A DNA stretch of 33,591 nucleotides from an uncultured Bacilli bacterium (GCA_947624955.1 CANQMM010000012.1:1-33591), one strand, 5' to 3'; shown: positions 6,925 through 15,632, counted from the stretch's first letter. Numbers and translations are program-made. Notes: generated from the sequence alone by a model not told the origin.

Positions 6925-7146
6925 ATGGAAAAAGTACCTGATATTATCTCAACTAAAGATTTAAGTTATATCGAAGATATCTTTAATTGGAATTTTACCG
7001 CCGCTAAAAAAGCTTTAAGCGACGCTAACTGTGTCCAAGAAGGGTCTATTAGTAAAACACTTTACGAGGTCTACAACTTACATTACTCAATTTGTAAGAA
7101 ATTAATTAAACTATTAAATCAAGGAGGTCAAAATGGCAACAAGTAA
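6925..7146 (+). CDS. Small spore-coat-associated protein
   Basis: A 73-residue, mostly helical protein with ISTKDLSYIEDIFNWNFTAA near the N-terminus. That pattern (KDLxYxxDxxxWN...K) is what I associate with small coat-type proteins encoded beside cotF in clostridia and bacilli. It overlaps the CotF-like gene by 14 bases, so the two are translationally coupled. The ribosome binding site lies in the 3' arm of the preceding hairpin. Expression during sporulation is inferred from the neighbour; no sporulation promoter is evident here. Confidence 0.65.
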   Translation: MEKVPDIISTKDLSYIEDIFNWNFTAAKKALSDANCVQEGSISKTLYEVYNLHYSICKKLIKLLNQGGQNGNK

Positions 7147-7447
7147 AATTAAAAATCCAGAAACTAAAGTTCCTAAAAATAGTGAAATGAATGACCGCGA
7201 TTATTTACTCGATGTTTTAGAAACCATCAAAAATATGCATACTAATATGGCTACCGCCCTCAATGAAGCAAGCAACGCAAGACTATATAATGAATTTTTA
7301 AAAATAACGGATGAAATATCCCTAATGCAAAGAAAATTATATAATCTAGCTTTCCAAAAAGGTTGGTATACAATAGAAACAAGTAAAGAAAGCAAAATCA
7401 AAGAAACGATTAATAAATTGAATACCAAGTTAGAAGAGTTGAAATAA
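7133..7447 (+). CDS. CotF family spore coat protein
   Basis: A 104-residue helical protein with the CotF core: NDRDYLLDVLETIKNMHTNM, then LNEASNARLYNEF, and the conserved ending LAFQKGWYTIE (about 76-86). These correspond to the NxRDxLxDxLxxxK and GWYxxE motifs of the family. It is preceded by AAGGAGG and overlaps the previous small coat gene. A compact terminator covers its stop codon. The CotF family assignment is firm; the position in the coat is not known. Confidence 0.82.
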   Translation: MATSKIKNPETKVPKNSEMNDRDYLLDVLETIKNMHTNMATALNEASNARLYNEFLKITDEISLMQRKLYNLAFQKGWYTIETSKESKIKETINKLNTKLEELK

Positions 7448-7455
7448 CTCTTTTT
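7434..7455 (+). terminator. Terminator of the coat gene pair
   Basis: AAGAGTT (7434-7440), 5-base loop, AACTCTT (7446-7452), then T. The hairpin includes the stop codon. Confidence 0.7.
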
Positions 7456-7501
7456 ATTTTGCAAAAAAATCATTATAATAAATGTAGAAAGAAGGTATTT
7501 T

Positions 7502-9682
7502 ATGTACGCCAAAGTCTTAATCGAATATAACAATAAACAAGTTGATAAAACCTTTACTTATAAAATACCTGACTATTTAACTAATCTCCAAAAAGGAATG
7601 AAAGTCACTGTTCCTTTCGGTATTGGTAGCCATACTATTAACGGCTTTGTTACGGATATCACGGATACCTATGAAGGCGATTATGATATTAAAGAGATTA
7701 TCGATGTTAAAGACCCGGAACTAATTCTAAATGAAGAACTTTTAGCAATTGGCGAATATTTAAAAGAATTAACTCTTTGTAGTACTATAACGGCCTACCA
7801 AACAATGTTACCTTCTAGTTTAAAAGTTAAAGATCAAAAAAGTAATTACACTAAATATATAACTTATGTCGAATTAGTAAGCGAAGAAAAAGCCCAAGAA
7901 TTTTTGAATTCTAATCCTGTATCTAAAACGCAAAAATTTATAATCGAAGATCTATTAAATAAGAAAAGAGTCTTAAAGACGACTTATTCGAGTACGGCCT
8001 TAAAAGTACTTATTACTAAAGGTTTAGTCCAAATAATTAAAGAGCAACAATACCGTCTTAATTACCAAAACCAAGTTTCTGAACCGCTACCTTTAACTGA
8101 AGAACAAGCTAAAGCCGTCGAACAAGTCGAATTTGCTACTAATAATACTTATCTTCTCTATGGCGTTACCGCTTCCGGTAAAACCGAAGTATATATGCAG
8201 TTAATTGCTAAAGCTTTAAAAAATCACCAAACCGCTATTCTTTTAGTTCCGGAAATTACCTTAACTACCCAAATTGTCAACCGTTTTTATGCCCGCTTTG
8301 GTAATCAAGTAGCGATTTTACATAGTGGTTTAAGTGACGGTGAAAAATACGACGAATACTTGAAAATCTTAAGAGGGGAGGTAAGTATCGTTATCGGAGC
8401 GCGGAGTGCCATCTTTGCTCCTTTAAAAAATATTGGAATCATTATCATCGATGAAGAGCATTCCCCAAGTTACAAACAAGAAACCAATCCGCGTTATCAC
8501 GCTTTAGATATTGCAAAATTTCGCAGTAAATATCATCAAGCACCTCTAATACTTGGTTCAGCTACGCCAACTCTCGAATCGATGGCTCGGGCCGAAAAAG
8601 GCGTATACCATTTCCTTTCTTTAACTAATCGTATTGGAGCGGCTCAAATGCCTAGCATCGAACTAATCGATATGCGTAAAGAATTAAAAAATAATCGCTC
8701 GATAATCAGTAAAAAACTCTTAAATAAAATGCAAACGTGTCTAGCTAATCACGAGCAAATAATTCTCTTATTAAATCGCCGTGGACATTCCACGACTATT
8801 ACTTGTCAAAATTGCGGATATATTTATAAATGTCCTTACTGTGATATTACCTTAACTTATCATAAATCATCCAATGTCTTACGTTGTCATTATTGTGGGT
8901 ATTCCCTCATTAAAAAAGATACTTGTCCAAATTGCCACGAAGAAGGTTTAATCTTTTTAGGTACCGGCACGGAAAAACTTGAAGAGGAAATCCAAAAACT
9001 CCTTCCGACGAGTCGCATAGTCCGGATGGATGCGGATACGACCCAAAATAAAGGCACTCATCAAAAAATTATTGATGCTTTTGCTAATCACGAATATGAT
9101 ATCCTATTAGGTACGCAAATGATTAGTAAAGGACTCGACTTTCCCAATGTTACCTTAGTCGGTGTCATCAATGCGGATGCATCATTAAATATTCCCGATT
9201 TTCGTAGTAGTGAAACAACATATGCTTTATTGAGCCAAGCATCGGGGCGAGCAGGGCGGAGTAATAAAAAAGGCCAAGTCTATATTCAAAGCTATAATCC
9301 GGATAATTACACTTTAAAATGTGTAACTAATAATAATTATTTAGCTTTCTATCGCTATGAGATGCAAAACCGCAAACTCTTATCCTACCCGCCATATTAC
9401 TATCTAACTAGTCTTAAAGTGGCTAGTAAATCATATGATTTAGCTAGTAGTGAAATTAATAAAGTCAAGAAATATTTAGAAGAACACTTAACCGCTACGA
9501 CAATTATTTTAGGACCAACCCCGGCCGCGAATTTTCGCGTAAATAATGTTTATCGTTTTCAAATCATCTTAAAATATAAAAAAGAACCTAATTTATTGCA
9601 GACTCTTCAAGAATTAGATCATTTATTTCTTCTAAATAATCAAGCCTTCTTAGAAATAGACCTCAATCCTGTCACTTTATAA
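7502..9682 (+). CDS. priA: Primosomal protein N', replication restart helicase PriA
   Basis: Reloads the replicative helicase at stalled forks. The protein has 726 residues. It has the N-terminal 3'-DNA-binding domain (1-100), a helicase core with Walker A GVTASGKTE and the DEEH box, then SATPT. Eight cysteines of the paired zinc sites run from CQNCGYIYKCPYC to CPNCHEEG. Motifs GTQMISKGLDFPNVTLVGV and ASGRAGRSNKKG follow. Ribosome binding site is AGAAAGAAGG. A TATAAT at 7474-7479 suggests its own promoter; fmt follows 34 bases later. Confidence 0.96.
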   Translation: MYAKVLIEYNNKQVDKTFTYKIPDYLTNLQKGMKVTVPFGIGSHTINGFVTDITDTYEGDYDIKEIIDVKDPELILNEELLAIGEYLKELTLCSTITAYQTMLPSSLKVKDQKSNYTKYITYVELVSEEKAQEFLNSNPVSKTQKFIIEDLLNKKRVLKTTYSSTALKVLITKGLVQIIKEQQYRLNYQNQVSEPLPLTEEQAKAVEQVEFATNNTYLLYGVTASGKTEVYMQLIAKALKNHQTAILLVPEITLTTQIVNRFYARFGNQVAILHSGLSDGEKYDEYLKILRGEVSIVIGARSAIFAPLKNIGIIIIDEEHSPSYKQETNPRYHALDIAKFRSKYHQAPLILGSATPTLESMARAEKGVYHFLSLTNRIGAAQMPSIELIDMRKELKNNRSIISKKLLNKMQTCLANHEQIILLLNRRGHSTTITCQNCGYIYKCPYCDITLTYHKSSNVLRCHYCGYSLIKKDTCPNCHEEGLIFLGTGTEKLEEEIQKLLPTSRIVRMDADTTQNKGTHQKIIDAFANHEYDILLGTQMISKGLDFPNVTLVGVINADASLNIPDFRSSETTYALLSQASGRAGRSNKKGQVYIQSYNPDNYTLKCVTNNNYLAFYRYEMQNRKLLSYPPYYYLTSLKVASKSYDLASSEINKVKKYLEEHLTATTIILGPTPAANFRVNNVYRFQIILKYKKEPNLLQTLQELDHLFLLNNQAFLEIDLNPVTL

Positions 9683-9716
9683 AAAAATATGTTATAATTG
9701 AAAACGGTGATATATC

Positions 9717-10652
9717 GTGAATAAAATCAAAATTGTCTTTATGGGTACTCCCGAATTTGCTGTACCTGTTCTTGAAAGTTTAATTGCCACTTATGAAGTA
9801 GTATTAGTTGTTACGCAACCCGATAAATTAGTCGGCCGCCATCAAGAATTAAAGTATTCGCCTATCAAAGAGGTAGCTCTAGCTCATAATATTCCTATCT
9901 TTCAACCCCAAAAGATTCGTGCCGACTTTGCCCCAATCATTGCTGCACAACCTGATTTAATCGTTACGTGTGCATACGGGCAAATAATTCCGAAAACCCT
10001 GCTTGATCTTCCTTCCTTAGGATGTATTAATGTCCACGCTTCTTTACTACCCGAACTAAGAGGAGGAGCACCTATCCATAAAGCGCTCATCAATGGTTTA
10101 AAGAAAACCGGAGTAACTATTATGTATATGGATGAAGGTATGGATAGTGGGGATATCATTACGCAAGCTGAATATATAATTAAAGATACAGATAATGTCG
10201 GTACTTTACACGATGCGTTAAGTACCTTAGGGGCTAATTTATTAATGAAAACGCTTCCTAGTATTATTGCCAAAACTAATTCGCGGACCCCGCAAGATGT
10301 TACTAAAGCTACCTATGCTTATAACATTAAAAGGGGGGAAGAACATTTAGAGTTTAATAAAACCTCTCAAGAATTAGTTAACCAAGTTCGGGGTTTAAAT
10401 CCTTGGCCACTAGCCAACTTAATCCTAAATGGGGAAGAGATTAAAGTACTTAATGCTTACACCGTCGATAATGCTAGTAATTTGATGCCAGGAACCATCA
10501 TCGACTTAACTAAAGATGCCATAATCATTAAAACTCAAGATCGGGCCTTAGCCATAACCGAATTAAAACCCTTCGGCAAAAGAGCTATGTCCGCAAAAGA
10601 TTATTTAAATGGTATCGATAAAAATAAATTAATGCATAAAATAGTGGAGTAA
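9717..10652 (+). CDS. fmt: Methionyl-tRNA formyltransferase
   Basis: Formylates initiator Met-tRNA using 10-formyl-tetrahydrofolate. It has 311 residues, the usual length. The N-terminal Rossmann start IVFMGTPEFAVPVL is present. The catalytic region has INVHASLLPELRGGAPIHKA (Asn, His) and GMDSGDII (Asp), and the C-terminal OB-type tRNA-binding domain follows. The start is GTG, with GGTGA upstream at the right distance; no closer ATG precedes the conserved region. An extended -10 (TGTTATAAT, 9690-9698) lies upstream. The usual partner def is not next to it. Confidence 0.95.
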   Translation: MNKIKIVFMGTPEFAVPVLESLIATYEVVLVVTQPDKLVGRHQELKYSPIKEVALAHNIPIFQPQKIRADFAPIIAAQPDLIVTCAYGQIIPKTLLDLPSLGCINVHASLLPELRGGAPIHKALINGLKKTGVTIMYMDEGMDSGDIITQAEYIIKDTDNVGTLHDALSTLGANLLMKTLPSIIAKTNSRTPQDVTKATYAYNIKRGEEHLEFNKTSQELVNQVRGLNPWPLANLILNGEEIKVLNAYTVDNASNLMPGTIIDLTKDAIIIKTQDRALAITELKPFGKRAMSAKDYLNGIDKNKLMHKIVE

Positions 10653-10655
10653 ACG

Positions 10656-10775
10656 ATGAAAAAATATATTCAAGCCTTATGGCAAAATAAAAAAACTCAA
10701 GCGGGGATTAAACTAATCTTATGGTTACTAGCCATCTTAGCTTTAGTCATAATTGAAAAGTATCTTCTTCATTGA
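10656..10775 (+). CDS. 39-residue single-pass membrane peptide
   Basis: The ATG lies 4 bases after the fmt stop, behind TGGAGT. The peptide has a basic N-terminus (MKKYIQALWQNKKTQAG) and one hydrophobic segment (IKLILWLLAILALVIIE). Its stop codon overlaps the -35 of the next promoter. The family is unknown to me. Position and ribosome binding site argue that it is translated with fmt. Confidence 0.5.
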   Translation: MKKYIQALWQNKKTQAGIKLILWLLAILALVIIEKYLLH

Positions 10776-10800
10776 CTTCCATTATTTATGGTGTTAATAT
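10772..10800 (+). promoter_or_regulatory. SigA promoter of the CDP-alcohol phosphatidyltransferase gene
   Basis: TTGACT (10772-10777), 17 bases, TAATAT (10795-10800). The downstream ribosome binding site includes seven consecutive G (10822-10828). Confidence 0.65.
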
Positions 10801-10836
10801 AAACGTATCATTTTTCTCTAAGGGGGGGACATCTAT

Positions 10837-11565
10837 ATGTCAGATAAAGCAAAAAAAATAATTGTCAATATTTTAACCGGGTCACGTTTGTTAGCGGCTT
10901 TAGCTATCGCCCCAATTTATTTCTCTTTTGGTAGTATTGCGGCAGCCATAACAATTGGTGCTTCATTTTTAACCGATTTTATCGATGGCAAACTAGCTAG
11001 AGGATGGCACGTCGAATCATTTCTCGGTAGTTTATTAGATTCTGTTTCCGATAAAGCTCTAGCAGCTAGTTCTTTGATAACTTTAAGTCTCGTAAATCCC
11101 TTATTTCTTATTCCTTTATTATTAGAAGTCGGAATTTTAACAACGAATGTTATTGCTGCTAAATCTGGTGAAAATATTCAATCTAATATGTTAGGTAAAA
11201 TAAAAGAATGGTTTCTTGGTCTTGGTGCTGCTTCCGGTTTTGCCCTTACTGCTCCGAACATCGCCGAAAAATTAACGGAAACTACCCAAACAACTTATTT
11301 AAATACGGCGGCGTTAACTTCTGCTATTGCTTGCGGGGCGACGTTAGCTAGTTATTGTGCTTCCTACTATAGTGCTCACAAAGATCGTTTAGAATCTTTA
11401 CAAATCGAACAAAATCTTGCCGATATTAAGAGCCAAAAAGAAGCGCTTCGAAAATTAAAGACTAGACCGGAAATTCTTCACGATTTAATCGATACCGAAT
11501 TTTATCACACGCATAAAAATGATCCAATCTTATCTTTACTTTATAAAGAAAAACCTCAAAATTAA
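10837..11565 (+). CDS. CDP-alcohol phosphatidyltransferase (PgsA-like)
   Basis: Membrane enzyme that transfers a phosphatidyl group from CDP-diacylglycerol to an alcohol. The signature DxxDGxxARx8Gx3Dx3D is complete, from DFIDGKLARG to GSLLDSVSD (about residues 47-73). Several membrane segments follow, then a charged cytosolic tail of about 50 residues. At 242 residues it is longer than PgsA (about 190) because of that tail, so the alcohol acceptor (glycerol phosphate for phosphatidylglycerol, or another) is uncertain. It has its own promoter and a terminator over its stop codon. Confidence 0.85.
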   Translation: MSDKAKKIIVNILTGSRLLAALAIAPIYFSFGSIAAAITIGASFLTDFIDGKLARGWHVESFLGSLLDSVSDKALAASSLITLSLVNPLFLIPLLLEVGILTTNVIAAKSGENIQSNMLGKIKEWFLGLGAASGFALTAPNIAEKLTETTQTTYLNTAALTSAIACGATLASYCASYYSAHKDRLESLQIEQNLADIKSQKEALRKLKTRPEILHDLIDTEFYHTHKNDPILSLLYKEKPQN

Positions 11566-11574
11566 GGTTTTTTT
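11549..11574 (+). terminator. Terminator of the phosphatidyltransferase gene
   Basis: AAAACCT (11550-11556) pairs with AGGTTTT (11565-11571), followed by more T. It overlaps the stop codon. Confidence 0.7.
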
Positions 11575-11594
11575 ATTTGTCAAGAAAAAGTTTT

Positions 11595-11624
11595 GAATAG
11601 TTTTGTCAAATATAACTCATAACA
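11595..11624 (+). promoter_or_regulatory. Putative SigF/SigG-type promoter of sigG
   Basis: GAATA (11595-11599), 18-base spacer, CATAACA (11618-11624). This matches the forespore consensus GHATR-N18-CATNHTA at all but one position. No sigma-A pair is visible before the ATG at 11644. Confidence 0.45.
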
Positions 11625-11643
11625 AATTGAAAGGAGTTATATA

Positions 11644-12420
11644 ATGACAAAATATAAAGTTGACATAACAGGTGTAAATACTCAAGAATTAAAAGTTTTA
11701 ACTAATGAAGAAATGACGGAATTGTTTAAAAAATATCAGCAAGGAGATTTAAAAGCTAAAGAAGAATTGATTAATGGTAATTTAAAACTAGTCCTAAGTA
11801 TCTTGCGAAAATTTAATAATCAAAAATTTAATATGGATGACTTGTTTCAAATCGGTTGTGTCGGTTTAATTAAAGCCGTCGATAATTTTGATTTATCTCA
11901 TCAAGTAATGTTTTCTACCTATGCTGTACCTTTAATACTCGGTGAAGTAAAAAGATATATCCGTGATAATACTTCCATACGAGTTAGCCGAAGTCTCAAA
12001 GATTTAGCTTACCGAATCTTAAAGTTTAAAGAAGAGTATCTAGCTACCCATAATAGCGAACCCGATAATGCCACTATTGCTAAAGCTTTAGATACGGAAG
12101 AATATATGATTGCCAATGCTCTTTGTTCTTTAAAAGAACCCGTTAGTATTTACGAGCCGATATATAATGATGGCGGGGATACCATCTATCTTTTAGACCA
12201 AATTGCCGATAAAAAAGCCATTCAAAAAGATCAAGATTTGCATATTCTCCTGCACAAATCATTAGAAAAAATTAAAAAAAGAGAACGTTCCGTTTTAATT
12301 GACCGCTTTATCATTGGTAAAACCCAAACTGAGATTGCTGAAATGTTAGGTATTTCTCAAGCCCAAGTATCTCGAATCGAGAAGAATGCCTTAGCTAATT
12401 TAAAGAAAATGATTAATTAA
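11644..12420 (+). CDS. sigG: Late forespore sigma factor SigG
   Basis: Directs late forespore transcription during sporulation. It has 258 residues; Bacillus SigG has 260. The N-terminus KVDITGVNTQELKVLTNEEM closely matches the SigG-specific start (KVEICGVDTSKLPVLKNEEM), which separates it from SigF. Region 2 has DDLFQIGCVGLIKAVDNFDL and FSTYAVPLILGEVKRYIRD. Region 3 has SIRVSRSLKDLAY and the SigG-like EPIYNDGGDTIYLLDQI. Region 4 ends with the helix-turn-helix KTQTEIAEMLGISQAQVSRIE. Ribosome binding site is AAGGAG. The following ymxH/ylmC-type gene is also a sigG neighbour in bacilli. Confidence 0.95.
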   Translation: MTKYKVDITGVNTQELKVLTNEEMTELFKKYQQGDLKAKEELINGNLKLVLSILRKFNNQKFNMDDLFQIGCVGLIKAVDNFDLSHQVMFSTYAVPLILGEVKRYIRDNTSIRVSRSLKDLAYRILKFKEEYLATHNSEPDNATIAKALDTEEYMIANALCSLKEPVSIYEPIYNDGGDTIYLLDQIADKKAIQKDQDLHILLHKSLEKIKKRERSVLIDRFIIGKTQTEIAEMLGISQAQVSRIEKNALANLKKMIN

Positions 12421-12447
12421 TAAACATATAATTAATTAGGTGATAGC

Positions 12448-12675
12448 ATGCGCATTTCAGACCTTCAAGCAAAAGATATTGTAAATATTAATGATGGTAA
12501 AAGAATTGGGCGGATTATCGACATTGAAATTAATCCTGAAGGCAAGATAATCTATCTCGTCGTAGAACAAAAAAGAGCCATCCGGGCCTTTGTTACCTCC
12601 TCCTTACAAGATACCACCATATCATATAACCAAATTAAAAAAATTGGCGAAGACGTCATCCTCGTCGATTTCTAA
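12448..12675 (+). CDS. YlmC/YmxH family PRC-barrel protein
   Basis: A 75-residue single PRC-barrel domain starting MRISDLQAKDIVNINDGKRIG, typical of the YlmC/YmxH family linked to sporulation. It follows sigG by 27 bases with an AGGTGAT ribosome binding site and ends in a terminator, so it is probably co-transcribed with sigG. The molecular role of the family is unknown. Confidence 0.85.
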   Translation: MRISDLQAKDIVNINDGKRIGRIIDIEINPEGKIIYLVVEQKRAIRAFVTSSLQDTTISYNQIKKIGEDVILVDF

Positions 12676-12676
12676 T

Positions 12677-12696
12677 AGGGCAGTAATGCCTTTTTC
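12677..12696 (+). terminator. Terminator after sigG-ymxH-like operon
   Basis: GGCA (12679-12682), GTAA loop, TGCC (12687-12690), then five T. The stem is short. Confidence 0.55.
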
Positions 12697-12701
12697 TAAT
12701 C

Positions 12702-12730
12702 TAGTCAATTAAATATATTTATGATATAAT
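12702..12730 (+). promoter_or_regulatory. Extended -10 promoter of lspA-rluD
   Basis: TGATATAAT (12722-12730) is an extended -10. TAGTCA at 12702-12707 is a weak -35 at 17 bases. Confidence 0.6.
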
Positions 12731-12753
12731 CTTTAAAGAAAAAGAGGGTAAAT

Positions 12754-13230
12754 ATGAATCGTAAAATATTAATTACTGCTATTGTTGTATTATTTTTAGA
12801 CCAAATTACTAAAGGTTTAATTTTAGCCTTCTTTAAAGAAGGAGAAACTCTTCCCATCATTAAGAATTTTTTAAGTCTTACCTACGTCGAAAATAGTGGT
12901 GCTGCTTGGGGCTTATTTGCGAATAATCTAATTTTAATAATCTTTATAACTCTCATAGCCGCCTTAATAATCTATAAATTTATGTATAGTTTCCAAAGGA
13001 ATAATCGCAATAATTTAGCTTTCGGTTTAGTTCTCGGTGGCTTGTTTGGCAATCTAATCGATCGCATTATATTTGGTTATGTTCGGGACTTTATCGATTT
13101 TAATATTTTTGGTTACGATTATCCGGTTTTTAATGTCAGTGATATCGCTATAGTTATCGGAATTTTCCTTCTAATTATAGCCATCTTTAAAGGGGAGGAC
13201 CATAATGCAGTTAATAGTCGAAAAAAATAA
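12754..13230 (+). CDS. lspA: Lipoprotein signal peptidase (signal peptidase II)
   Basis: Membrane aspartyl protease that removes signal peptides from lipoproteins. It has 158 residues and four membrane segments. The family motifs are FLDQITKG, YVENSGAAWG, GGLFGNLIDRI and VRDFIDF, then FNVSDIAIV. The Asp of GNLIDR and that of FNVSDIAI are the catalytic pair. It overlaps rluD by 26 bases, the common lspA-rluD arrangement of Firmicutes. Confidence 0.95.
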   Translation: MNRKILITAIVVLFLDQITKGLILAFFKEGETLPIIKNFLSLTYVENSGAAWGLFANNLILIIFITLIAALIIYKFMYSFQRNNRNNLAFGLVLGGLFGNLIDRIIFGYVRDFIDFNIFGYDYPVFNVSDIAIVIGIFLLIIAIFKGEDHNAVNSRKK

Positions 13231-14101
13231 TATTCGTTTAGATAAATATTTAAGTGAAGCCACCGAGATTACCCGTTCCCAAATCAATAAAATGATTGAC
13301 AGTGCCGCCGTTTTAGTTAATGACCAAAAAGTCAAACCAAGCTATTTAGTTAAGGAAGGCGATGTCATCGTCATCAGTGATAATTGGCAACAACCAATTG
13401 CTATTAAACCAAATGAAATGCCGATAACTATCGTCTATGAAGATGAAGATATTATGGTAGTTAATAAACCGAGTGGGGTAGTCGTCCATCCCGGCGCCGG
13501 CAACCACGACCATACTTTAGTAAATGGTCTTATGTACTATACACAATCTTTGAGTGACATTAACGGTGAAGAACGTCCCGGCATAGTTCATCGAATAGAT
13601 AAAGATACCTCCGGTCTATTACTAATTGCTAAATCCAATCAAGCTCACGCCATTCTTACGGAATACTTTAAAAATAAAGAAGTTCACCGCGAATATATCG
13701 CTCTATTAGATGGTGTTTTCCCTCATAATACGGCCACTATTGATGCTCCAATTGGTCGCGATAAAAAAAATCGTAAGAAAATGTGTGTTACTGCCGAAAA
13801 TGCTAAATCGGCCATTACTCATCTCCAAGTAATTAAAAGATTTGCCCATCATACTTTAGTATCTCTCGTTTTAGATACCGGTCGCACTCACCAAATTAGG
13901 GTGCATATGCAGTATATCGGTTATCCCGTTCATAACGATCCCGTCTATAATAACCGTCAGGCCACCCCATTTGGGCAATTTCTCCATTCCCATAGTATGG
14001 ACTTTTATCATCCTATCACTAAAGAACATTTGACTTTTTCTTGTCCCCTACCTACGGAATTCCAAGAATATTTAGACCAATTGGAACAAGAAGAAAAATA
14101 G
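13205..14101 (+). CDS. rluD: 23S rRNA pseudouridine synthase, RluD family
   Basis: Converts uridines of 23S rRNA to pseudouridine. It has 298 residues with an N-terminal S4 RNA-binding domain (about 1-62, LDKYLSEATEITRSQINKMI) and a catalytic domain with HRIDKDTSGLL, where Asp132 is the catalytic residue. RTHQIRVHMQYIGYPVHND follows. ATG 13205 is preceded by GGGGAGG inside lspA. Family membership is firm, but RluD and its paralogues in Firmicutes are hard to separate by sequence alone. Confidence 0.9.
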   Translation: MQLIVEKNNIRLDKYLSEATEITRSQINKMIDSAAVLVNDQKVKPSYLVKEGDVIVISDNWQQPIAIKPNEMPITIVYEDEDIMVVNKPSGVVVHPGAGNHDHTLVNGLMYYTQSLSDINGEERPGIVHRIDKDTSGLLLIAKSNQAHAILTEYFKNKEVHREYIALLDGVFPHNTATIDAPIGRDKKNRKKMCVTAENAKSAITHLQVIKRFAHHTLVSLVLDTGRTHQIRVHMQYIGYPVHNDPVYNNRQATPFGQFLHSHSMDFYHPITKEHLTFSCPLPTEFQEYLDQLEQEEK

Positions 14102-14386
14102 ATAAAGAATTAAGCTATAATAGAGGATAGCTAAAATATTATATTTGTTATTTTTGTGGTATATCTCCCATAATAGACAAGTACTATTAATTACTAAAAA
14201 TAAACTGCTTAAAGAAGTTAGTAACTTATCTAAATAATAACTATTAAATATCAGTAAAGCAATAGTTAATAGATAATTAGTTAGAATTAAAAATAAACAG
14301 TCATTATTTAATAACCGCCCTTTATATGTCTTAAAAGTTAAAATACTTAATATTATCATACTTAATCCAATTAATATTATTATCAT
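14072..14386 (-). CDS. Small multi-pass membrane protein of unknown function
   Basis: 104 residues, very hydrophobic, with three or four predicted membrane segments. The ATG at 14386 has a good ribosome binding site (AAGGAG with a 10-base spacer), which is the main reason to accept it. Its 3' end overlaps the converging rluD by 30 bases. I see no family motif. The nucleotide composition is even more AT-rich than the neighbours. Confidence 0.5.
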   Translation of the reverse strand: MIIILIGLSMIILSILTFKTYKGRLLNNDCLFLILTNYLLTIALLIFNSYYLDKLLTSLSSLFLVINSTCLLWEIYHKNNKYNILAILYYSLILYLFFFLFQLV

Positions 14387-14430
14387 TATTTTTATTCTCC
14401 TTACTAATTATATTCCCAATTATTCAAAAC

Positions 14431-14459
14431 TTTACTAAATCTCTAAAATATTATAAAAT
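14431..14459 (+). promoter_or_regulatory. SigA promoter of the rhomboid protease gene
   Basis: TTTACT (14431-14436), 17 bases, TAAAAT (14454-14459), 19 bases before the ATG at 14478, with CAGGAGG between. Confidence 0.65.
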
Positions 14460-14477
14460 TATATCAGGAGGCGACTT

Positions 14478-15632
14478 ATGAGTACAATGTATGTCGACAA
14501 TAAAGATGCTATAATTATGAAACTCGTTCACTACTTTATTACCGAAGAAAATTATGTTCCAATTATAGTAAATGGTGTTAAAGATGAAATCTGGTTAGAA
14601 AATGATGAAGGGCCTTATAAAATCGTCCGGATTAATTCTAATTATATTCATAATGCTGAACAATATCGTTTTGATATTTTTAAAACTAAAAACATCATGC
14701 GTCAAATAAAAAAGAAAACCCTATCATTGAGTATGAATGTCTTAAATATTCATTTAAACCTTAACGAAGGCGTTAATATGCAAGAAAGTAAAAATGTTGA
14801 AGCTATCAATTTAACTAATATGGAAGATATCAGTGAGAATAAAGGTTTAATGTCTATTTTCCCTAATATAAGTGAAAAATTAGTTAAAGATACAGATGGC
14901 TTAGATTTAATTATTCATATTACTAATGATATCAATAAAAAGACCGAAAGTGAAAACCGTAAATTAGAAGATACATTTAAACCTAAACCAATTATTATTA
15001 CTAAAATTTTAATTGCTATTAATGTCTTGATATATATCTATAGTATCTTCGGGGGATATAATCATATTATCAATTCTTATTCGGTTTCTGCATCTGCTAT
15101 TAGAGCTGGAGAGTATTATCGCTTAATTACAGGTACATTTTTACACGCCGGTATTTTCCATATTCTATTTAATATGTATGCTCTTTATGTTATTGGTAGC
15201 CAAGTAGAAACATACTTAGGAAAAACTAAATTTGCCATTATTTATACATTGAGCGCTCTAACCGGTAGTTTAATGTCGATGATATTCTCTTCTGCTCAAT
15301 CCGTTGGAGCAAGTGGAGCTATCTTCGGTTTATTAGGTTGTTTATTATATTTTGGTTACCATCATCGTCTATACTTAGGTAGCGTCTTACGTAATCAAAT
15401 TATTCCCGTTATTTTAATAAATTTAATTTTCGGCTTTGTCTCTTCAGCAGTTAATGATGCAGTTCATATCGACAATGCTGCCCATATTGGTGGTCTAGTT
15501 GGTGGTTTCTTTATCACGATGGCTTTAGGTGTCGCTAATAAAGACCAAAAAAGAGATCGATTAAATGGTTTGATAGTTACAACTATCTATGTAGCGTTCT
15601 TAATATATGCGGCTTTTATGCTTACTATTTAG
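14478..15632 (+). CDS. Rhomboid family intramembrane serine protease (GluP-like)
   Basis: Cleaves substrates inside the membrane. A cytosolic N-terminal domain of about 165 residues precedes the rhomboid core. The catalytic pair is Ser279 in GASGAIFGLLG and His336 in NAAHIGGLVGG. The oxyanion region is in HAGIFHILFNMYALYVIG. Six or seven membrane segments are expected. The long N-terminal domain resembles Bacillus GluP/YqgP, although no TPR tail is present. It has its own promoter and terminator. Its substrate is unknown; the next gene encodes an exported protein but is a separate unit. Confidence 0.9.
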   Translation: MSTMYVDNKDAIIMKLVHYFITEENYVPIIVNGVKDEIWLENDEGPYKIVRINSNYIHNAEQYRFDIFKTKNIMRQIKKKTLSLSMNVLNIHLNLNEGVNMQESKNVEAINLTNMEDISENKGLMSIFPNISEKLVKDTDGLDLIIHITNDINKKTESENRKLEDTFKPKPIIITKILIAINVLIYIYSIFGGYNHIINSYSVSASAIRAGEYYRLITGTFLHAGIFHILFNMYALYVIGSQVETYLGKTKFAIIYTLSALTGSLMSMIFSSAQSVGASGAIFGLLGCLLYFGYHHRLYLGSVLRNQIIPVILINLIFGFVSSAVNDAVHIDNAAHIGGLVGGFFITMALGVANKDQKRDRLNGLIVTTIYVAFLIYAAFMLTI

